Positions 17,049 to 25,529 of a DNA stretch of 64,000 bases are shown one piece after another. Every line of letters starts with the position of its first letter. Within the stretch, counting starts at the first letter, position 1. Source of the DNA: Opitutales bacterium. Its GTDB lineage: Bacteria; Verrucomicrobiota; Verrucomicrobiia; Opitutales; Oceanipulchritudinaceae. The position numbers and the translations under genes are program-made. The stretch spans positions 45,760 to 109,759 of the forward strand of contig JAFIGG010000004.1 in NCBI GenBank assembly GCA_020831485.1. The letters run 5' to 3'. The notes under the pieces were generated by a model that was not told the origin of the DNA, made no database searches, and was given only the letters and a program-made list of their open reading frames with translations.

Positions 17049-17915
17049 CTACGAAAGGCGATCTTTCAACTTCTCAACTGTCCGGCCCATTTCCATTTCC
17101 TCTAAAATGGAAATGGCACGGTCCGCGTCAACCGGCGGGATCGCTTCGGTGTCCGCGATCACGTGATCGGGGTCCAGGGTTGTCATTTCCAGGTTTTGCC
17201 GAAGGATATCCTGTTCCGTGTGGATCAGTTGCTGAAAACGCTTGGGTTGGAGTTCACCGCAGTGCTGGATAATACTCTCGATATTCTTGTATTGGCGCAA
17301 CCACTTCACGGCGGTTTTAGGGCCGACCCCTTTGATGCCGGGAATATTGTCCGCCGTGTCTCCAATCAAGGCCAGGTAATCGGCGATCTGACTTGCGGGC
17401 AGGCCAAACTTGTCCTCGACCCCCTGTGGGTCCAGGCGGCGCCAGCCGAGCTTGGGGTTGGCCGTTGGAGGAGGCACCATGATTGAGATTCGCTCATCCA
17501 CCAACTGGGCCAGATCCTTGTCGGCACTGACGATGGTAACCGACTCTCCCCGGCCCGCCCAATGGCGTGCCCAGGCGGCGATCAAGTCGTCTGCTTCCAC
17601 GCCATCTTTTTCAATGCCTCCGTATCCCATGGCCCGCGTCCATTCTTTGAGAATTGGAATCTGCTGTTCGAGAGCCGGCGGCGTTTCACTGCGGTTCGCC
17701 TTGTAATCCTCGCGGATAGCGAGTTGCCGCTGCGCTCCCCCGAGGTCAAAAAACACCCGCATCGGATCGGGCTTCAACTGATCTTCGATCCACCACATGG
17801 TGCGCACCCAACCGTGCAGTGCGCCTGTAGGAAAACCATCTTCACGCGTCAGCTCCGGCATTCCGTAAAATGCGCGAAATGCCATATTGTAGCCGTCAAC
17901 CAGTACCAGGTTCAT
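17049..17915 (-). CDS. Stand-alone 5'-3' exonuclease (PolI N-domain/Xni-like)
   Basis: The protein has 288 residues and matches the 5'-3' exonuclease/flap domain of DNA polymerase I without any polymerase part. It shows LVLVDGYNMAFRAFYGMPEL at the N terminus, the metal-site segments FFDLGG, KDGVEADDLIAAW and SADKDLAQLV, and the helix-three-turn-helix DYLALIGDTADNIPGIKGVG with its binding aspartates. It should process flaps, such as Okazaki intermediates, in the cytoplasm. The start at 17915 lies one base after the aroB stop, so the two genes are probably translated together; the longer frame to 17966 would overlap aroB. A full polA elsewhere in the genome is likely. Confidence 0.92.
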   Translation of the reverse strand: MNLVLVDGYNMAFRAFYGMPELTREDGFPTGALHGWVRTMWWIEDQLKPDPMRVFFDLGGAQRQLAIREDYKANRSETPPALEQQIPILKEWTRAMGYGGIEKDGVEADDLIAAWARHWAGRGESVTIVSADKDLAQLVDERISIMVPPPTANPKLGWRRLDPQGVEDKFGLPASQIADYLALIGDTADNIPGIKGVGPKTAVKWLRQYKNIESIIQHCGELQPKRFQQLIHTEQDILRQNLEMTTLDPDHVIADTEAIPPVDADRAISILEEMEMGRTVEKLKDRLS

Positions 17916-17916
17916 A

Positions 17917-19068
17917 TCAATTGTCCGTCGTTTCCGGTTGCACCAGCTCCCACATTGGGTCGACATCCGCCCAGTCCACCTGGGTCGTGGTCACCGCATT
18001 GCCAATCCGGTTTAGGATCACAAATTTGAGCTGTCCACTGCGCACCTTTTTGTCACGCATCATTGCTTCGCGCAATCGCTCGATCGGCAGCGGTTCGCGC
18101 AGGCGCATCGGCAGTTGATAACGGGCAAGCAGCTTCAGCAATTGCTGACGGGCGGTCATCTCGTCGCCGCGGAAATAGCCCTTGCGGATCGACAGTTCCA
18201 GCGCCAGGCGCAGGCCGATGGCAATCGCTTCGCCATGCAGGTAGGACTTGTATCCAGTTGCCGCCTCGATCGCATGGCCGAAAGTATGCCCCAGATTCAG
18301 CAGTGCACGCCCGTCCACAGCTGCGGTCTCGGTTTCATCCAAACCCACCATGTGGGCTTTGATGCCCACGTTTTCGGCAATGATCTGCGCCAGTGCTTCG
18401 GTGCCCGGCTCCAGGCGATCGCCATCCAGCAGGCGGGCAAAGAGTTTATCATCAGCAATCAGCGCGTGTTTGATCACCTCGGCCATGCCTGCGGAAAACT
18501 CACGCGGCGGCAAAGTCTTCAACAGCTCGACATCGGCATACACCGCTTTGGGCTGGTGAAAGGCCCCGACCAGGTTTTTCCCTGCCACCAGGTTGATACC
18601 AGTTTTGCCACCTACCGATGAATCAACCATCGCCAGCAAGGTTGTTGGAACCTGAACGAAGTCGATGCCCCGCTGGTACGACGCTGCCGCAAAGCCAGCG
18701 AGGTCGCCTGTTACACCCCCGCCGAAAGCAAACAGCAGACTGGAACGATCCAGGCGCTTCGAGGCCAGCCATTCGCAGCACTGCTCCAGCACGCGGAAGC
18801 ATTTGCTCGGCTCACCCGCCGGAATCGAATGCACTGGAATGTCGCCAAAGACTTCGCGTACGAAATCGGCCTGAGCCCCGGCAACACGCTCGTCGGTGAT
18901 CACGGCCATTGAACGGCCCTCTGCCCGTGCGGTTTCTATTGCGATCCGCAGCGCTTTGCGCAGATTGATGCCCACATGCACCGTGTATTCGCCATGGCTC
19001 AGCTCAACCGACTTCTGAATGGGTTCCATACCCCCACTCTTTTCAAGCACCGTGCCGGAGCAAGCCAT
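17917..19068 (-). CDS. aroB: 3-Dehydroquinate synthase
   Basis: Second step of the shikimate pathway: converts DAHP to 3-dehydroquinate with NAD and a divalent metal. The core shows FGGGVTGDLAGFAAASYQRG, VPTTLLAMVDSSVGGKTGIN, KNLVGAFHQP and FSAGMAEVIKHALI. Metal ligands are expected in the AEVIKH segment and in NLGHTFGHAIE. It has 383 residues, or 370 if the internal ATG at 19029 is used. The ATG at 19068 overlaps the stop of the EVE gene (TAATG), which indicates translational coupling and favours the longer start. Confidence 0.97.
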   Translation of the reverse strand: MACSGTVLEKSGGMEPIQKSVELSHGEYTVHVGINLRKALRIAIETARAEGRSMAVITDERVAGAQADFVREVFGDIPVHSIPAGEPSKCFRVLEQCCEWLASKRLDRSSLLFAFGGGVTGDLAGFAAASYQRGIDFVQVPTTLLAMVDSSVGGKTGINLVAGKNLVGAFHQPKAVYADVELLKTLPPREFSAGMAEVIKHALIADDKLFARLLDGDRLEPGTEALAQIIAENVGIKAHMVGLDETETAAVDGRALLNLGHTFGHAIEAATGYKSYLHGEAIAIGLRLALELSIRKGYFRGDEMTARQQLLKLLARYQLPMRLREPLPIERLREAMMRDKKVRSGQLKFVILNRIGNAVTTTQVDWADVDPMWELVQPETTDN

Positions 19069-19538
19069 TACTTCTGTCCACCGATTTTACAGATGTGCTC
19101 GTAATGTGCCTTTTCTACCGGTTGAATGGAAAGGCGTTGTCCCTTGCGGATAACCAGCATATCCGCCAGTTTGGGCTCTTCCCGAATCTGACTCAGGGTG
19201 ACCGGACGCTTAAAGTGGGCCTTGTATCTCAGGTCCACAAGCAGCCAGCGCGGCTTGTCCTTAGTCGCTTTCGGATCGAAATAGTCACTCTTCGAATCGA
19301 ATTGCGTCGGGTCCGGATAGGCCGCCTCGGAGGCGATCTCCGCAAGCCCCACCACTCCGGGTTCCTTGCAGTTCGAGTGATAGAAGAGCACCTGGTCTCC
19401 CTTTTGCATATCGTCCCGCATAAAATTGCGGGCCTGATAGTTGCGAATGCCGTCCCAGGGTTCCTTCTGTCCCGGTCTTGATTGGAGGTCGTCCAGCGAA
19501 AATGTATCCGGCTCTGATTTCATTAACCAATAACGCAT
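19068..19538 (-). CDS. EVE (PUA-like) domain protein
   Basis: The protein is 156 residues long from ATG 19538 (MRYWLMKSEPDTFSLDDL), which is the usual start of this family; the longer frame to 19622 adds 28 atypical residues. EVE domains belong to the PUA-like fold and are thought to bind modified bases in DNA or RNA. Family landmarks are WDGIRNYQARNFMRDDM, GDQVLFYHSN and WLLVDLRY. The whole protein is one EVE domain. It is the first gene of a compact operon with aroB and the exonuclease. Its cellular role here is not known. Confidence 0.93.
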   Translation of the reverse strand: MRYWLMKSEPDTFSLDDLQSRPGQKEPWDGIRNYQARNFMRDDMQKGDQVLFYHSNCKEPGVVGLAEIASEAAYPDPTQFDSKSDYFDPKATKDKPRWLLVDLRYKAHFKRPVTLSQIREEPKLADMLVIRKGQRLSIQPVEKAHYEHICKIGGQK

Positions 19539-19625
19539 GCGCAGCACTGTAGAGTGGATGAGGGATTTGTCGACTTCAGGATAAAGCCTGTGCCCCAATG
19601 TTACTCCGAACGACCGGGACACTGC

Positions 19626-20714
19626 TTACAGCGGCAAATGGATAATAAAACAGGTGCCCTTACCGGTTTCCGTTTCAAATCCGATGCGGCCGCCGTGGGC
19701 TTCGACAACGGACTTGCATATTGCAGTGCCCAGTCCAGTGCCCTCCCTTTTACCGTGGGTCACAAAGGGTTCGAAAAAACGGTCCCGTATTTCCTCGGGA
19801 ATCCCGCCGGCATTGTCCTCGATCCGAACCTCAACCTGATTTTCCGCAGCTTGCTTCTTAGCTGAGATTCGGATCTGGCCGCCATTGACGCCAAAGGCAT
19901 CGATGGCGTTGCCAACCAAATTCTGAAAGACCCTCAACAATTTGCTTTCAGACGCCTGCAACTGAATTCGGGGAACATCGACTTCGAGCTTAACCCGTTT
20001 GTGTTCGAAGAAAGGAAAATTGTTCGCCTTGAATTGCTGCATCAGTTGCTGGAGGCACACCGGGGTTTTTACCAAACTGCTCTCACCCCGGGAATATTCG
20101 GATAGTTCACTGGCCATTTCGACCATGCGCTTCACCTGCCCCATGATGTTATCACAAAGGTAATACAGATCCGGATTCGAAATCTTCTGCCGCAGCAACT
20201 CGGCGCTGAGGCTGATCACGCAAAAAGGATTCTTAAAATCGTGGACGATCGAGTTCACCATGCTGCCGACCATGGCCATTTTCTCCTGATGCAGTCGCTC
20301 CTCAATAAAATGCCCTGTGGTGCGATCCAAATGCTGAACGACACTCTGCAAGAGCTTTTCAACCGGGTGGGAAATGTTCCTGAGGAAACCGCGTAAAGCA
20401 TCTCCCGGCACATACAAGACCCTCACTTCATTCAGCGCCACCGCGCGCAAGGCCCGGGGTTCACCCGTCAAAACACCTATTTCGCCAAAGTAGGTTCCTG
20501 CCTCACCCTGATTGACAGTCAGCCAGTCGCTTCCGCCCACTTGTTTCTGAAACGAGACTTTTCCTTCCAGGATCAAGTAGAGCGCATCCGAGCTGGACCC
20601 CTCCTCAAAAATTACCTGTTCAGACGTATATTCTTCGAGCTGAGTCCGCTCAAGAATGCGGTCCAACTCCTTCGGATTCACATCGGCGAAGAAAGGGTGA
20701 GAGGTAACGTCCAT
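19626..20714 (-). CDS. Cyclic-nucleotide-domain sensor histidine kinase
   Basis: The protein has 362 residues. Residues about 8-115 form a CRP-type cNMP-binding domain (FEEGSSSDALYLILEGKVSF, FGEIGVLTGEPRALRAVA). A linker follows, then a dimerisation region with the phosphoacceptor in MVNSIVHDFKNP (H158). The C-terminal ATPase has N-box NLVGNAIDAFG, G1 EDNAGGIP, F-box FFEPFVTHGK and G2 GTGLGTAI. No membrane segment is seen, so it is cytoplasmic. No response regulator lies nearby. It follows pspC on the same strand after a 96-bp gap, so it could be co-transcribed with the psp genes, but that is inference. Confidence 0.92.
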   Translation of the reverse strand: MDVTSHPFFADVNPKELDRILERTQLEEYTSEQVIFEEGSSSDALYLILEGKVSFQKQVGGSDWLTVNQGEAGTYFGEIGVLTGEPRALRAVALNEVRVLYVPGDALRGFLRNISHPVEKLLQSVVQHLDRTTGHFIEERLHQEKMAMVGSMVNSIVHDFKNPFCVISLSAELLRQKISNPDLYYLCDNIMGQVKRMVEMASELSEYSRGESSLVKTPVCLQQLMQQFKANNFPFFEHKRVKLEVDVPRIQLQASESKLLRVFQNLVGNAIDAFGVNGGQIRISAKKQAAENQVEVRIEDNAGGIPEEIRDRFFEPFVTHGKREGTGLGTAICKSVVEAHGGRIGFETETGKGTCFIIHLPL

Positions 20715-20810
20715 CCAGTTGTAAAGGGTCCTTTAAACTCAGCTAATCGGCAGGCAGTTGCCAAACCCTTACTCTGCCAATCCCCCGCGCCGGGTCGAGT
20801 GTAAAAACCT

Positions 20811-21197
20811 TCAAATACCGGAGTTGAAACGGCGCTCCCAATCGAATTCACGGTCGGTAACAATCCCTTCCATTCGCCGGGTGCGGCGGTCCAGCTGATC
20901 GAACTTTCGCTTCAGGCGCTGAACCGCCATCGAACGGTCGGTCGAGTAGGCGCAATGCAGGTCCCATTCCTCCCCAGTCTTTGGCGCTTCCACTTCGGGC
21001 AAGGGACGCATGAAGATGGCTGCAACAATATAAATGAGGACCAGCGGCCAACCGGAGGTCAGAAAGAATCCGAAGACCGCCAGCAGGCGGACCCAGACAA
21101 CGGAAATTTCGGCATAGTCCGCCAGGCCCCGGCAGACACCAAATATCCAGCCTTTGCGGGAACGGGCCAGTGGGCGGCGAGTGGAATTCATGGACAT
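20811..21197 (-). CDS. pspC: Phage shock protein C-like membrane protein
   Basis: A PspC domain (ARSRKGWIFGVCRGLADYAE, then VVWVRLLAVFGFFLTSGWPL and a hydrophobic stretch) covers residues about 8-70, with membrane segments near 32-65. The C-terminal part FDQLDRRTRRMEGIVTDREF resembles the E. coli PspC tail. In E. coli, PspB and PspC sense inner-membrane damage and draw PspA away from PspF. I start at ATG 21197; ATG 21191 is equally possible, and the longer frame to 21263 would overlap pspB. It lies 13 bp downstream of the pspB stop. Confidence 0.9.
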   Translation of the reverse strand: MSMNSTRRPLARSRKGWIFGVCRGLADYAEISVVWVRLLAVFGFFLTSGWPLVLIYIVAAIFMRPLPEVEAPKTGEEWDLHCAYSTDRSMAVQRLKRKFDQLDRRTRRMEGIVTDREFDWERRFNSGI

Positions 21198-21210
21198 AGG
21201 ATAAAGTGGG

Positions 21211-21453
21211 TTAACTGTTTTTGGATTTCTGCCGCTCAATGATAATGGTTTCCAGGGCCTCAATGCGCTCTTCCATGCGGTTCAGGTTGCGGTTCAGTTC
21301 GGTTAATATTTTAAGATCCTCCGCATTGCCGGAAGCATTGCTTCCCGATCCACTCCCTTTCAGGATTTTTGCGAGCACGATCAGCGTCACACAGATAATC
21401 GGGATACCGATGACGATGAAGACAATAAGGATGGCGTCGAGCGGGCTGTTCAT
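21211..21453 (-). CDS. pspB: PspB-like envelope-stress membrane protein
   Basis: The protein has 80 residues. One N-terminal membrane helix (LDAILIVFIVIGIPIICVTL) is followed by a Gly/Ser linker and a short amphipathic coiled coil, LTELNRNLNRMEERIEALE. This matches the architecture and the RM-x-x-RI-x-x-LE pattern of E. coli PspB. It lies between pspA and pspC in the same order as in enterobacteria. The gene symbol rests on size, topology, the C-terminal pattern and position rather than on extended identity. Confidence 0.8.
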   Translation of the reverse strand: MNSPLDAILIVFIVIGIPIICVTLIVLAKILKGSGSGSNASGNAEDLKILTELNRNLNRMEERIEALETIIIERQKSKNS

Positions 21454-21486
21454 AACAAAGAGTTCTATTGGTTCCGCAGCCTAAAC

Positions 21487-22170
21487 TCAAGTCGCTTTGC
21501 CAGCGTCCTTGTCGCTGGCCATGCGCTTCCGCAGGGCGGCCAGCTCCGCTTCGATGCTGTCGTCGGTTTCCAGCTTTTCAAAGGCCTCATCCAGGCTCTC
21601 ACGCCGCCCCGGCCGGACCAGGTCGGCCTCGGCCTCCATGCGGTCAATGCGACTCTCAAACTGGTCGAAGCGCACAAAGGCATCGCTCGTCTCGGCCTTG
21701 CGAATACGGGTTTCCGCAGTCTTCTTGCGCGAGGCATGAATGTGGCGCTGAACCAGGATCCGGTGCTTGTTACGCGCACCCTCCAGCTTGTCTTCGAGCT
21801 GGCCAATGTCGTCCTGATACTGGCCAATCAGCTCTTCAAAGTGCTGCATTTCCTCTTCGCGGGCCTGGGCTTCCTGGTCCGCGTGGCGACGCTCAAGCAG
21901 CGCCTCGCGGGCGAGGTCATCCCGTCCCTTTTCAACCGCCAGCTGAGCCTTGGCCTCCCATTTTCGTGAGCGCTCCCTGGCAGCATCCCAAGCCCTCAAT
22001 ACCCGAGCCTTGCCCGCCATCGCCCCCGCACAGGACGCCTTCAGCTCAACCAGAGTGTCCTCCATCTCCTGAATCATCAGGCGGATCAACTTTTCCGGAT
22101 CCTCCGCCTTGTCCAGCATCGCATTCAAGTTCGACTGAATGATGTCCCTAAACCGTGTGAATATGCCCAT
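21487..22170 (-). CDS. pspA: PspA/IM30 family membrane-repair protein
   Basis: The protein is 227 residues from ATG 22170 (MGIFTRFRDIIQSNLNAMLD); the longer frame to 22293 adds 41 residues unlike the family. The N-terminal amphipathic helix, the phrase AEDPEKLIRLMIQEMEDTLV and the continuous helical coiled coil are those of PspA/Vipp1 (ESCRT-III-like). PspA coats stressed inner membrane and, in enterobacteria, inhibits PspF. First gene of pspA-pspB-pspC. A sigma-54-like promoter lies about 75 bp upstream, and its putative activator gene pspF is divergent. Confidence 0.96.
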   Translation of the reverse strand: MGIFTRFRDIIQSNLNAMLDKAEDPEKLIRLMIQEMEDTLVELKASCAGAMAGKARVLRAWDAARERSRKWEAKAQLAVEKGRDDLAREALLERRHADQEAQAREEEMQHFEELIGQYQDDIGQLEDKLEGARNKHRILVQRHIHASRKKTAETRIRKAETSDAFVRFDQFESRIDRMEAEADLVRPGRRESLDEAFEKLETDDSIEAELAALRKRMASDKDAGKAT

Positions 22171-22245
22171 AATATGTGCTCCGATAAAAAGTGTGTTTTT
22201 TAGACAGTTCCCACTCGCTTCACGAGGTAACTCGATAAACCTACA

Positions 22246-22261
22246 AACAGGAGCCGTGCCA
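22246..22261 (-). promoter_or_regulatory. Candidate sigma-54 promoter of pspA
   Basis: Read on the minus strand, TGGCACG is followed after 4 bases by CTGT. The -24 element is an exact consensus match and GG-to-GY spacing is 10 bp; the -12 element has T where the consensus has C (TTGC). A start point would fall near 22235, leaving a leader of about 65 nt before pspA. The divergent pspF supports the reading. Confidence 0.6.
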
Positions 22262-22410
22262 ACTTTGCTCAACAGATCCTTAAAAAACCCCATAAATCAT
22301 TGTTTATAAGAGGGTAAAGAAACAAATACCCTGCCGAAGATAATTTTTATCGCCTTTATAATTCTTCGAAATTAGATATTTTCTATCGTTTATCGATAAT
22401 CTTTTACCTT

Positions 22411-23433
22411 ATGCACTACACAACAAGGCAATCCAGTGGAGTCGAGGCGCTCGGCGAATCGCCGACATTTATGGCCTTTCAGGAGCAGCTGTCACGTGTC
22501 GCCAAAGTCGATCGCCCTGTCCTGATTCTGGGCGAGCGGGGCTCGGGCAAGGAGTTGGCGATCCGCCGGCTGCACTACTTGTCTGCGCGCTGGCAGGGGC
22601 CATTGGTTGCTCTGAACTGTGCCGCACTTTCGCCAGGGGTTTTGGAATCCGAGCTGTTCGGACACGAGGCCGGAGCCTTTACCGGAGCCAGCGGCCGCCG
22701 GAAAGGACGCTTTGAAGCGGCGGAGAGCGGGAGCTTGTTTCTGGATGAAATCGGCCTGGTGCCGATCAACGTGCAGGAGAAAATCCTGCGGGTGGTTGAG
22801 TATCGGGAATTTGAGCGGGTTGGAGGCAGCGAGCCGATTGAGGTCGACGTGCGCATCGTCGGCGCGACCCATGCCGATTTGCCAGCGCTGGCCGAGACGG
22901 GTCAGTTCAAACGCGATCTGCTCGACCGCCTGAGTTTCGAAGTGCTTTTTCTGCCTCCGCTACGGGAGCGTCGCGAGGATATCCTTCTCCTCGCCCGGCA
23001 TTTCGCCAACCGCATGGCGACCGAACTCGGGCGACCCGGTCTGGTAGAGTTCAGTCCGAATGCGGAATCCCAACTGGAATCCTACCCTTGGCCGGGCAAC
23101 ATCCGTGAATTAAAAAACGTGATCGAGCGGGCTGTCTACCGCAGCACAGGAACCCGCATCGGCTCGATAGAGTTCAATCCATTCGTCTGTCCGTGGACTC
23201 CGCAGGCCGAAACAACTGCTACCCCGACGACGGAATCATCCCAACAAACGGCCCCTGTAATCGCTCCGACCAAAAGACTCAGCCTTCAGGAAGCCATCGC
23301 CCAACTGGAGGTCCAACATATCCGTGAAGCCTTGGAAAAAAATGGTTTTCATCAAGGCAAGGCCGCAGAATCACTCGGTCTGAGTTATCATCAATTCCGC
23401 CGCCTGATGGCGAAACACAAGAAAGCCCTGTAA
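22411..23433 (+). CDS. pspF: Sigma-54-dependent activator PspF
   Basis: The protein has 340 residues. It has no receiver or sensory domain before the AAA+ module, as in PspF. Visible motifs are Walker A GERGSGKE (with E where T/S is usual), the sigma-54-contact loop GAFTGA, Walker B SLFLDEIG, and arginine-containing PPLRERREDILLL. The C-terminal Fis-type HTH is at about 305-338 (KAAESLGLSYHQFRRLM). It should activate the sigma-54 promoter of the divergent pspA operon and be held inactive by PspA. A stretch FNPFVCPW after the AAA+ domain is also PspF-like. It ends 8 bp before the tRNA-Arg gene. Confidence 0.93.
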   Translation: MHYTTRQSSGVEALGESPTFMAFQEQLSRVAKVDRPVLILGERGSGKELAIRRLHYLSARWQGPLVALNCAALSPGVLESELFGHEAGAFTGASGRRKGRFEAAESGSLFLDEIGLVPINVQEKILRVVEYREFERVGGSEPIEVDVRIVGATHADLPALAETGQFKRDLLDRLSFEVLFLPPLRERREDILLLARHFANRMATELGRPGLVEFSPNAESQLESYPWPGNIRELKNVIERAVYRSTGTRIGSIEFNPFVCPWTPQAETTATPTTESSQQTAPVIAPTKRLSLQEAIAQLEVQHIREALEKNGFHQGKAAESLGLSYHQFRRLMAKHKKAL

Positions 23434-23441
23434 GGAAAAAA

Positions 23442-23516
23442 TGGCGCTCCCGCAGGGATTCGAACCCCGATTCCAGCCTCCGGAGGGCTATGTGTTATCC
23501 ATTACACTACGGGAGC
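23442..23516 (-). tRNA. tRNA-Arg (anticodon CCG)
   Basis: A complete cloverleaf can be drawn on the minus strand. The acceptor GCTCCCG pairs with CGGGAGC. The D stem is GTGT/ACAC, and the anticodon stem is TAGCC/GGCTG with loop CTCCGGA (anticodon CCG, reading CGG). The T arm is CGGGG/CCCTG with loop TTCGAAT. The discriminator is G and CCA is encoded. It lies tail-to-tail with pspF. Confidence 0.95.
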
Positions 23517-23584
23517 GAGCAATAAGAAGGCTGCATTGTTTGCCAATTGCCGGAACGGTCAATGCAATTTTCACAAGCAATAGA

Positions 23585-23648
23585 GGGGGCGGGCGCGCCC
23601 TCGCGCCTGCTGCAGGTCCACGGTTTTGGGCGGACGAGGCGTCCGCCC
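23585..23648. repeat. Two dispersed GC hairpins downstream of metW
   Basis: A GC-rich block with the palindrome GGGCGCGCCC (23591-23600) is followed by GGGCGGACG, AGG, CGTCCGCCC (23628-23648). The second hairpin begins 7 nt past the metW stop and has the same core as those at 14160 and 31487. The rest of 23517-23654 holds no ORF. Confidence 0.7.
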
Positions 23649-23654
23649 CCCTTG

Positions 23655-24269
23655 CTACTCCCGAACCAAATGATAAACCGCGTAGCCCGCAAGCAGATTG
23701 GGAAGTACGGATATCGGCGTGCGCCAGTCGCCTTTCAGGTAGGCGTGCTGGCGGATGCGGATGTTGTTGCGCTGGCAGAAGGATTCAAAGCCGTGAATGC
23801 TGACCGGATTGCCGCGATGGCTGCGTTCCCAGGGTTCGGGGTAAACCTCGTTGCGAATATTTTCTCCGGTTTTCAGAAGCGACCAACGGTTCAGCCAGAA
23901 GCCGTAATTGACGAAACCCACGGCCAGATGGCGCCCGACGCGAAGGGCTTTATCGATGATCTCACCTGGATCCGAAAGCTCCTGCACCATGCGCGAAAGA
24001 ATAACCCAATCGAAATAATGATCAGGCATTTCGTCTAGAAACTCAGAAGCATCGCCGTGGTAGACGTTGATCCCACGACGCACGCAGCTGGCGATCTTCG
24101 GCGGGCTCACGTCGACACCAACGCCGTAGGTGTTGCGGGTCTTCTTCAGGTATTCCAGCAAAACCCCGCGACCGCAACCCAGATCCAGAATCCGGGCTTC
24201 CGGCTCGATCCAGTCGCTGATTATCTGCAGGTCGGTCTCCCGCTTGATCTGTTGTCGTCTAGGTGGCAT
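23655..24269 (-). CDS. metW: Methionine biosynthesis protein MetW
   Basis: The protein has 204 residues and is a SAM-methyltransferase-fold protein that partners MetX. It shows RILDLGCGRGVLLEYL (motif I), VGVDVSPPKI, and the MetW-specific stretches DWVILSRMVQEL and AVGFVNYGFWLNRW. MetW proteins are required together with MetX for homoserine acylation in several proteobacteria and are not known to be ordinary methyltransferases. The start overlaps the metX stop (TGATG), so the two are translationally coupled. Confidence 0.95.
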   Translation of the reverse strand: MPPRRQQIKRETDLQIISDWIEPEARILDLGCGRGVLLEYLKKTRNTYGVGVDVSPPKIASCVRRGINVYHGDASEFLDEMPDHYFDWVILSRMVQELSDPGEIIDKALRVGRHLAVGFVNYGFWLNRWSLLKTGENIRNEVYPEPWERSHRGNPVSIHGFESFCQRNNIRIRQHAYLKGDWRTPISVLPNLLAGYAVYHLVRE

Positions 24270-25408
24270 CAGGATAGAAAACTGCGAACCAGTTCATACA
24301 ATTCGGGCGCATGCACCAGGAAGGAGTCGTGGCCAAGGCTCATATCGATCTCCGCATAAGAGGCATCTTTGCCGCAACGGAGCAAAGCGTGTGTGATCGC
24401 CCGGTTCTGGGAGGGCGGAAACAACCAGTCACTGGTGAAACCAACGACCAGGGTGCGCGCTTCGACCTTTTGCATTTCATCTTCCAGACGTCCGTCTGGG
24501 CCGTAAAGGTCGAATCTGTCCAAGGCCTTCGACAGATAAAGGTAGGTATTCGCGTCGAAGCGGTTGATGAAACTCTGCCCCTGATAGCGCAAGTAACTCT
24601 CCACCTGAAATTCAGCCGCAAACAGATCGCGGGCAGCCGCCGGCACCCGGGAGCGGCCAAACTTCTCCTCCAGTCCCTCGTCACTGAGGTAGGTGATGTG
24701 CGCCATCATGCGCGCTACGGCGAGGCCAACCCTTGGCCCCTCTCCGACCGGGTAGGCACCGTTTTGCCAGTCCGGATCCTGCATGATGGCCAGCCGACCT
24801 ACCTCGTTAAAGGCAATCGCCTGAGCCCCCTGCCGCGCCGTTGTCGCCAATGGCAACAGGCGCTGGACCACGTGCGGATAGTCGATGCCCCACTGCAACA
24901 CCTGCATGCCCCCCATCGATCCGCCGACCACAGCAAACACGGTATCGAGCCCCAAGCCATCTGTCAGCAGGCGGTACTGCGCCCGCACCATATCGCGAAC
25001 GGAAACCACTGGGAAATCCAGATGATACGCGTCTCCAGTCTCCGGATTGATACTGCTCGGCCCAGTCGAACCCTGGCAGCCACCCAGCACATTCGAACAG
25101 ATCACGAAAAAGCGGTTTGTATCAATAGGCTTGCCCGGCCCGATCATGTTATCCCACCAGCCGGTCTTGCGGTCCTTCATCGAATGAATCCCGGCACAAT
25201 GGTGGTCGCCGCTCAGCGCATGACAGATAAGAATCGCGTTGCTGCGGTCCGCGTTCAGGCGTCCATAGGTCTCATAGCGCAGGGTAAAGCCCGGCAAGGT
25301 CGATCCACACTCGAAGGTAAAAACCTCTTGAGATGTGTAATCCTTCCATTCCACCAGGCCGATATCCCCTGGCTGGTCAACCGTAGAAACTATGGGTGGT
25401 TCGTTCAT
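24269..25408 (-). CDS. metX: Homoserine O-acyltransferase MetX
   Basis: An alpha/beta-hydrolase of 379 residues that acylates homoserine for methionine synthesis. Motifs: CHALSGDHHCAG (oxyanion region), GGSMGGMQVLQW with the nucleophilic serine, GFTSDWLFPP with the catalytic aspartate, and LGHDSFL with the catalytic histidine. I start at ATG 25408 (MNEPPIVSTVDQPG); the frame extends to 25591 but would run into the porin gene region. Some MetX proteins use succinyl-CoA rather than acetyl-CoA, and this cannot be decided by eye. No SAM riboswitch was found upstream. Confidence 0.95.
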   Translation of the reverse strand: MNEPPIVSTVDQPGDIGLVEWKDYTSQEVFTFECGSTLPGFTLRYETYGRLNADRSNAILICHALSGDHHCAGIHSMKDRKTGWWDNMIGPGKPIDTNRFFVICSNVLGGCQGSTGPSSINPETGDAYHLDFPVVSVRDMVRAQYRLLTDGLGLDTVFAVVGGSMGGMQVLQWGIDYPHVVQRLLPLATTARQGAQAIAFNEVGRLAIMQDPDWQNGAYPVGEGPRVGLAVARMMAHITYLSDEGLEEKFGRSRVPAAARDLFAAEFQVESYLRYQGQSFINRFDANTYLYLSKALDRFDLYGPDGRLEDEMQKVEARTLVVGFTSDWLFPPSQNRAITHALLRCGKDASYAEIDMSLGHDSFLVHAPELYELVRSFLS

Positions 25409-25529
25409 TGACGCAAAGAGCCACAAATAAGACAGCTGGCCCAACCGGAGCAAGTTCATATCTTCGCAAGGGGCTCGCAGGCTACTTTTGTTTGACCCTT
25501 CTATACCGCTTTCATAGCTTCCAGATGCT

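Noticed and set aside
21260..21360. PspB call as a random short frame
   Set aside because: Considered spurious because of its length, but the membrane helix, the coiled coil pattern and its place between pspA and pspC support a real gene.
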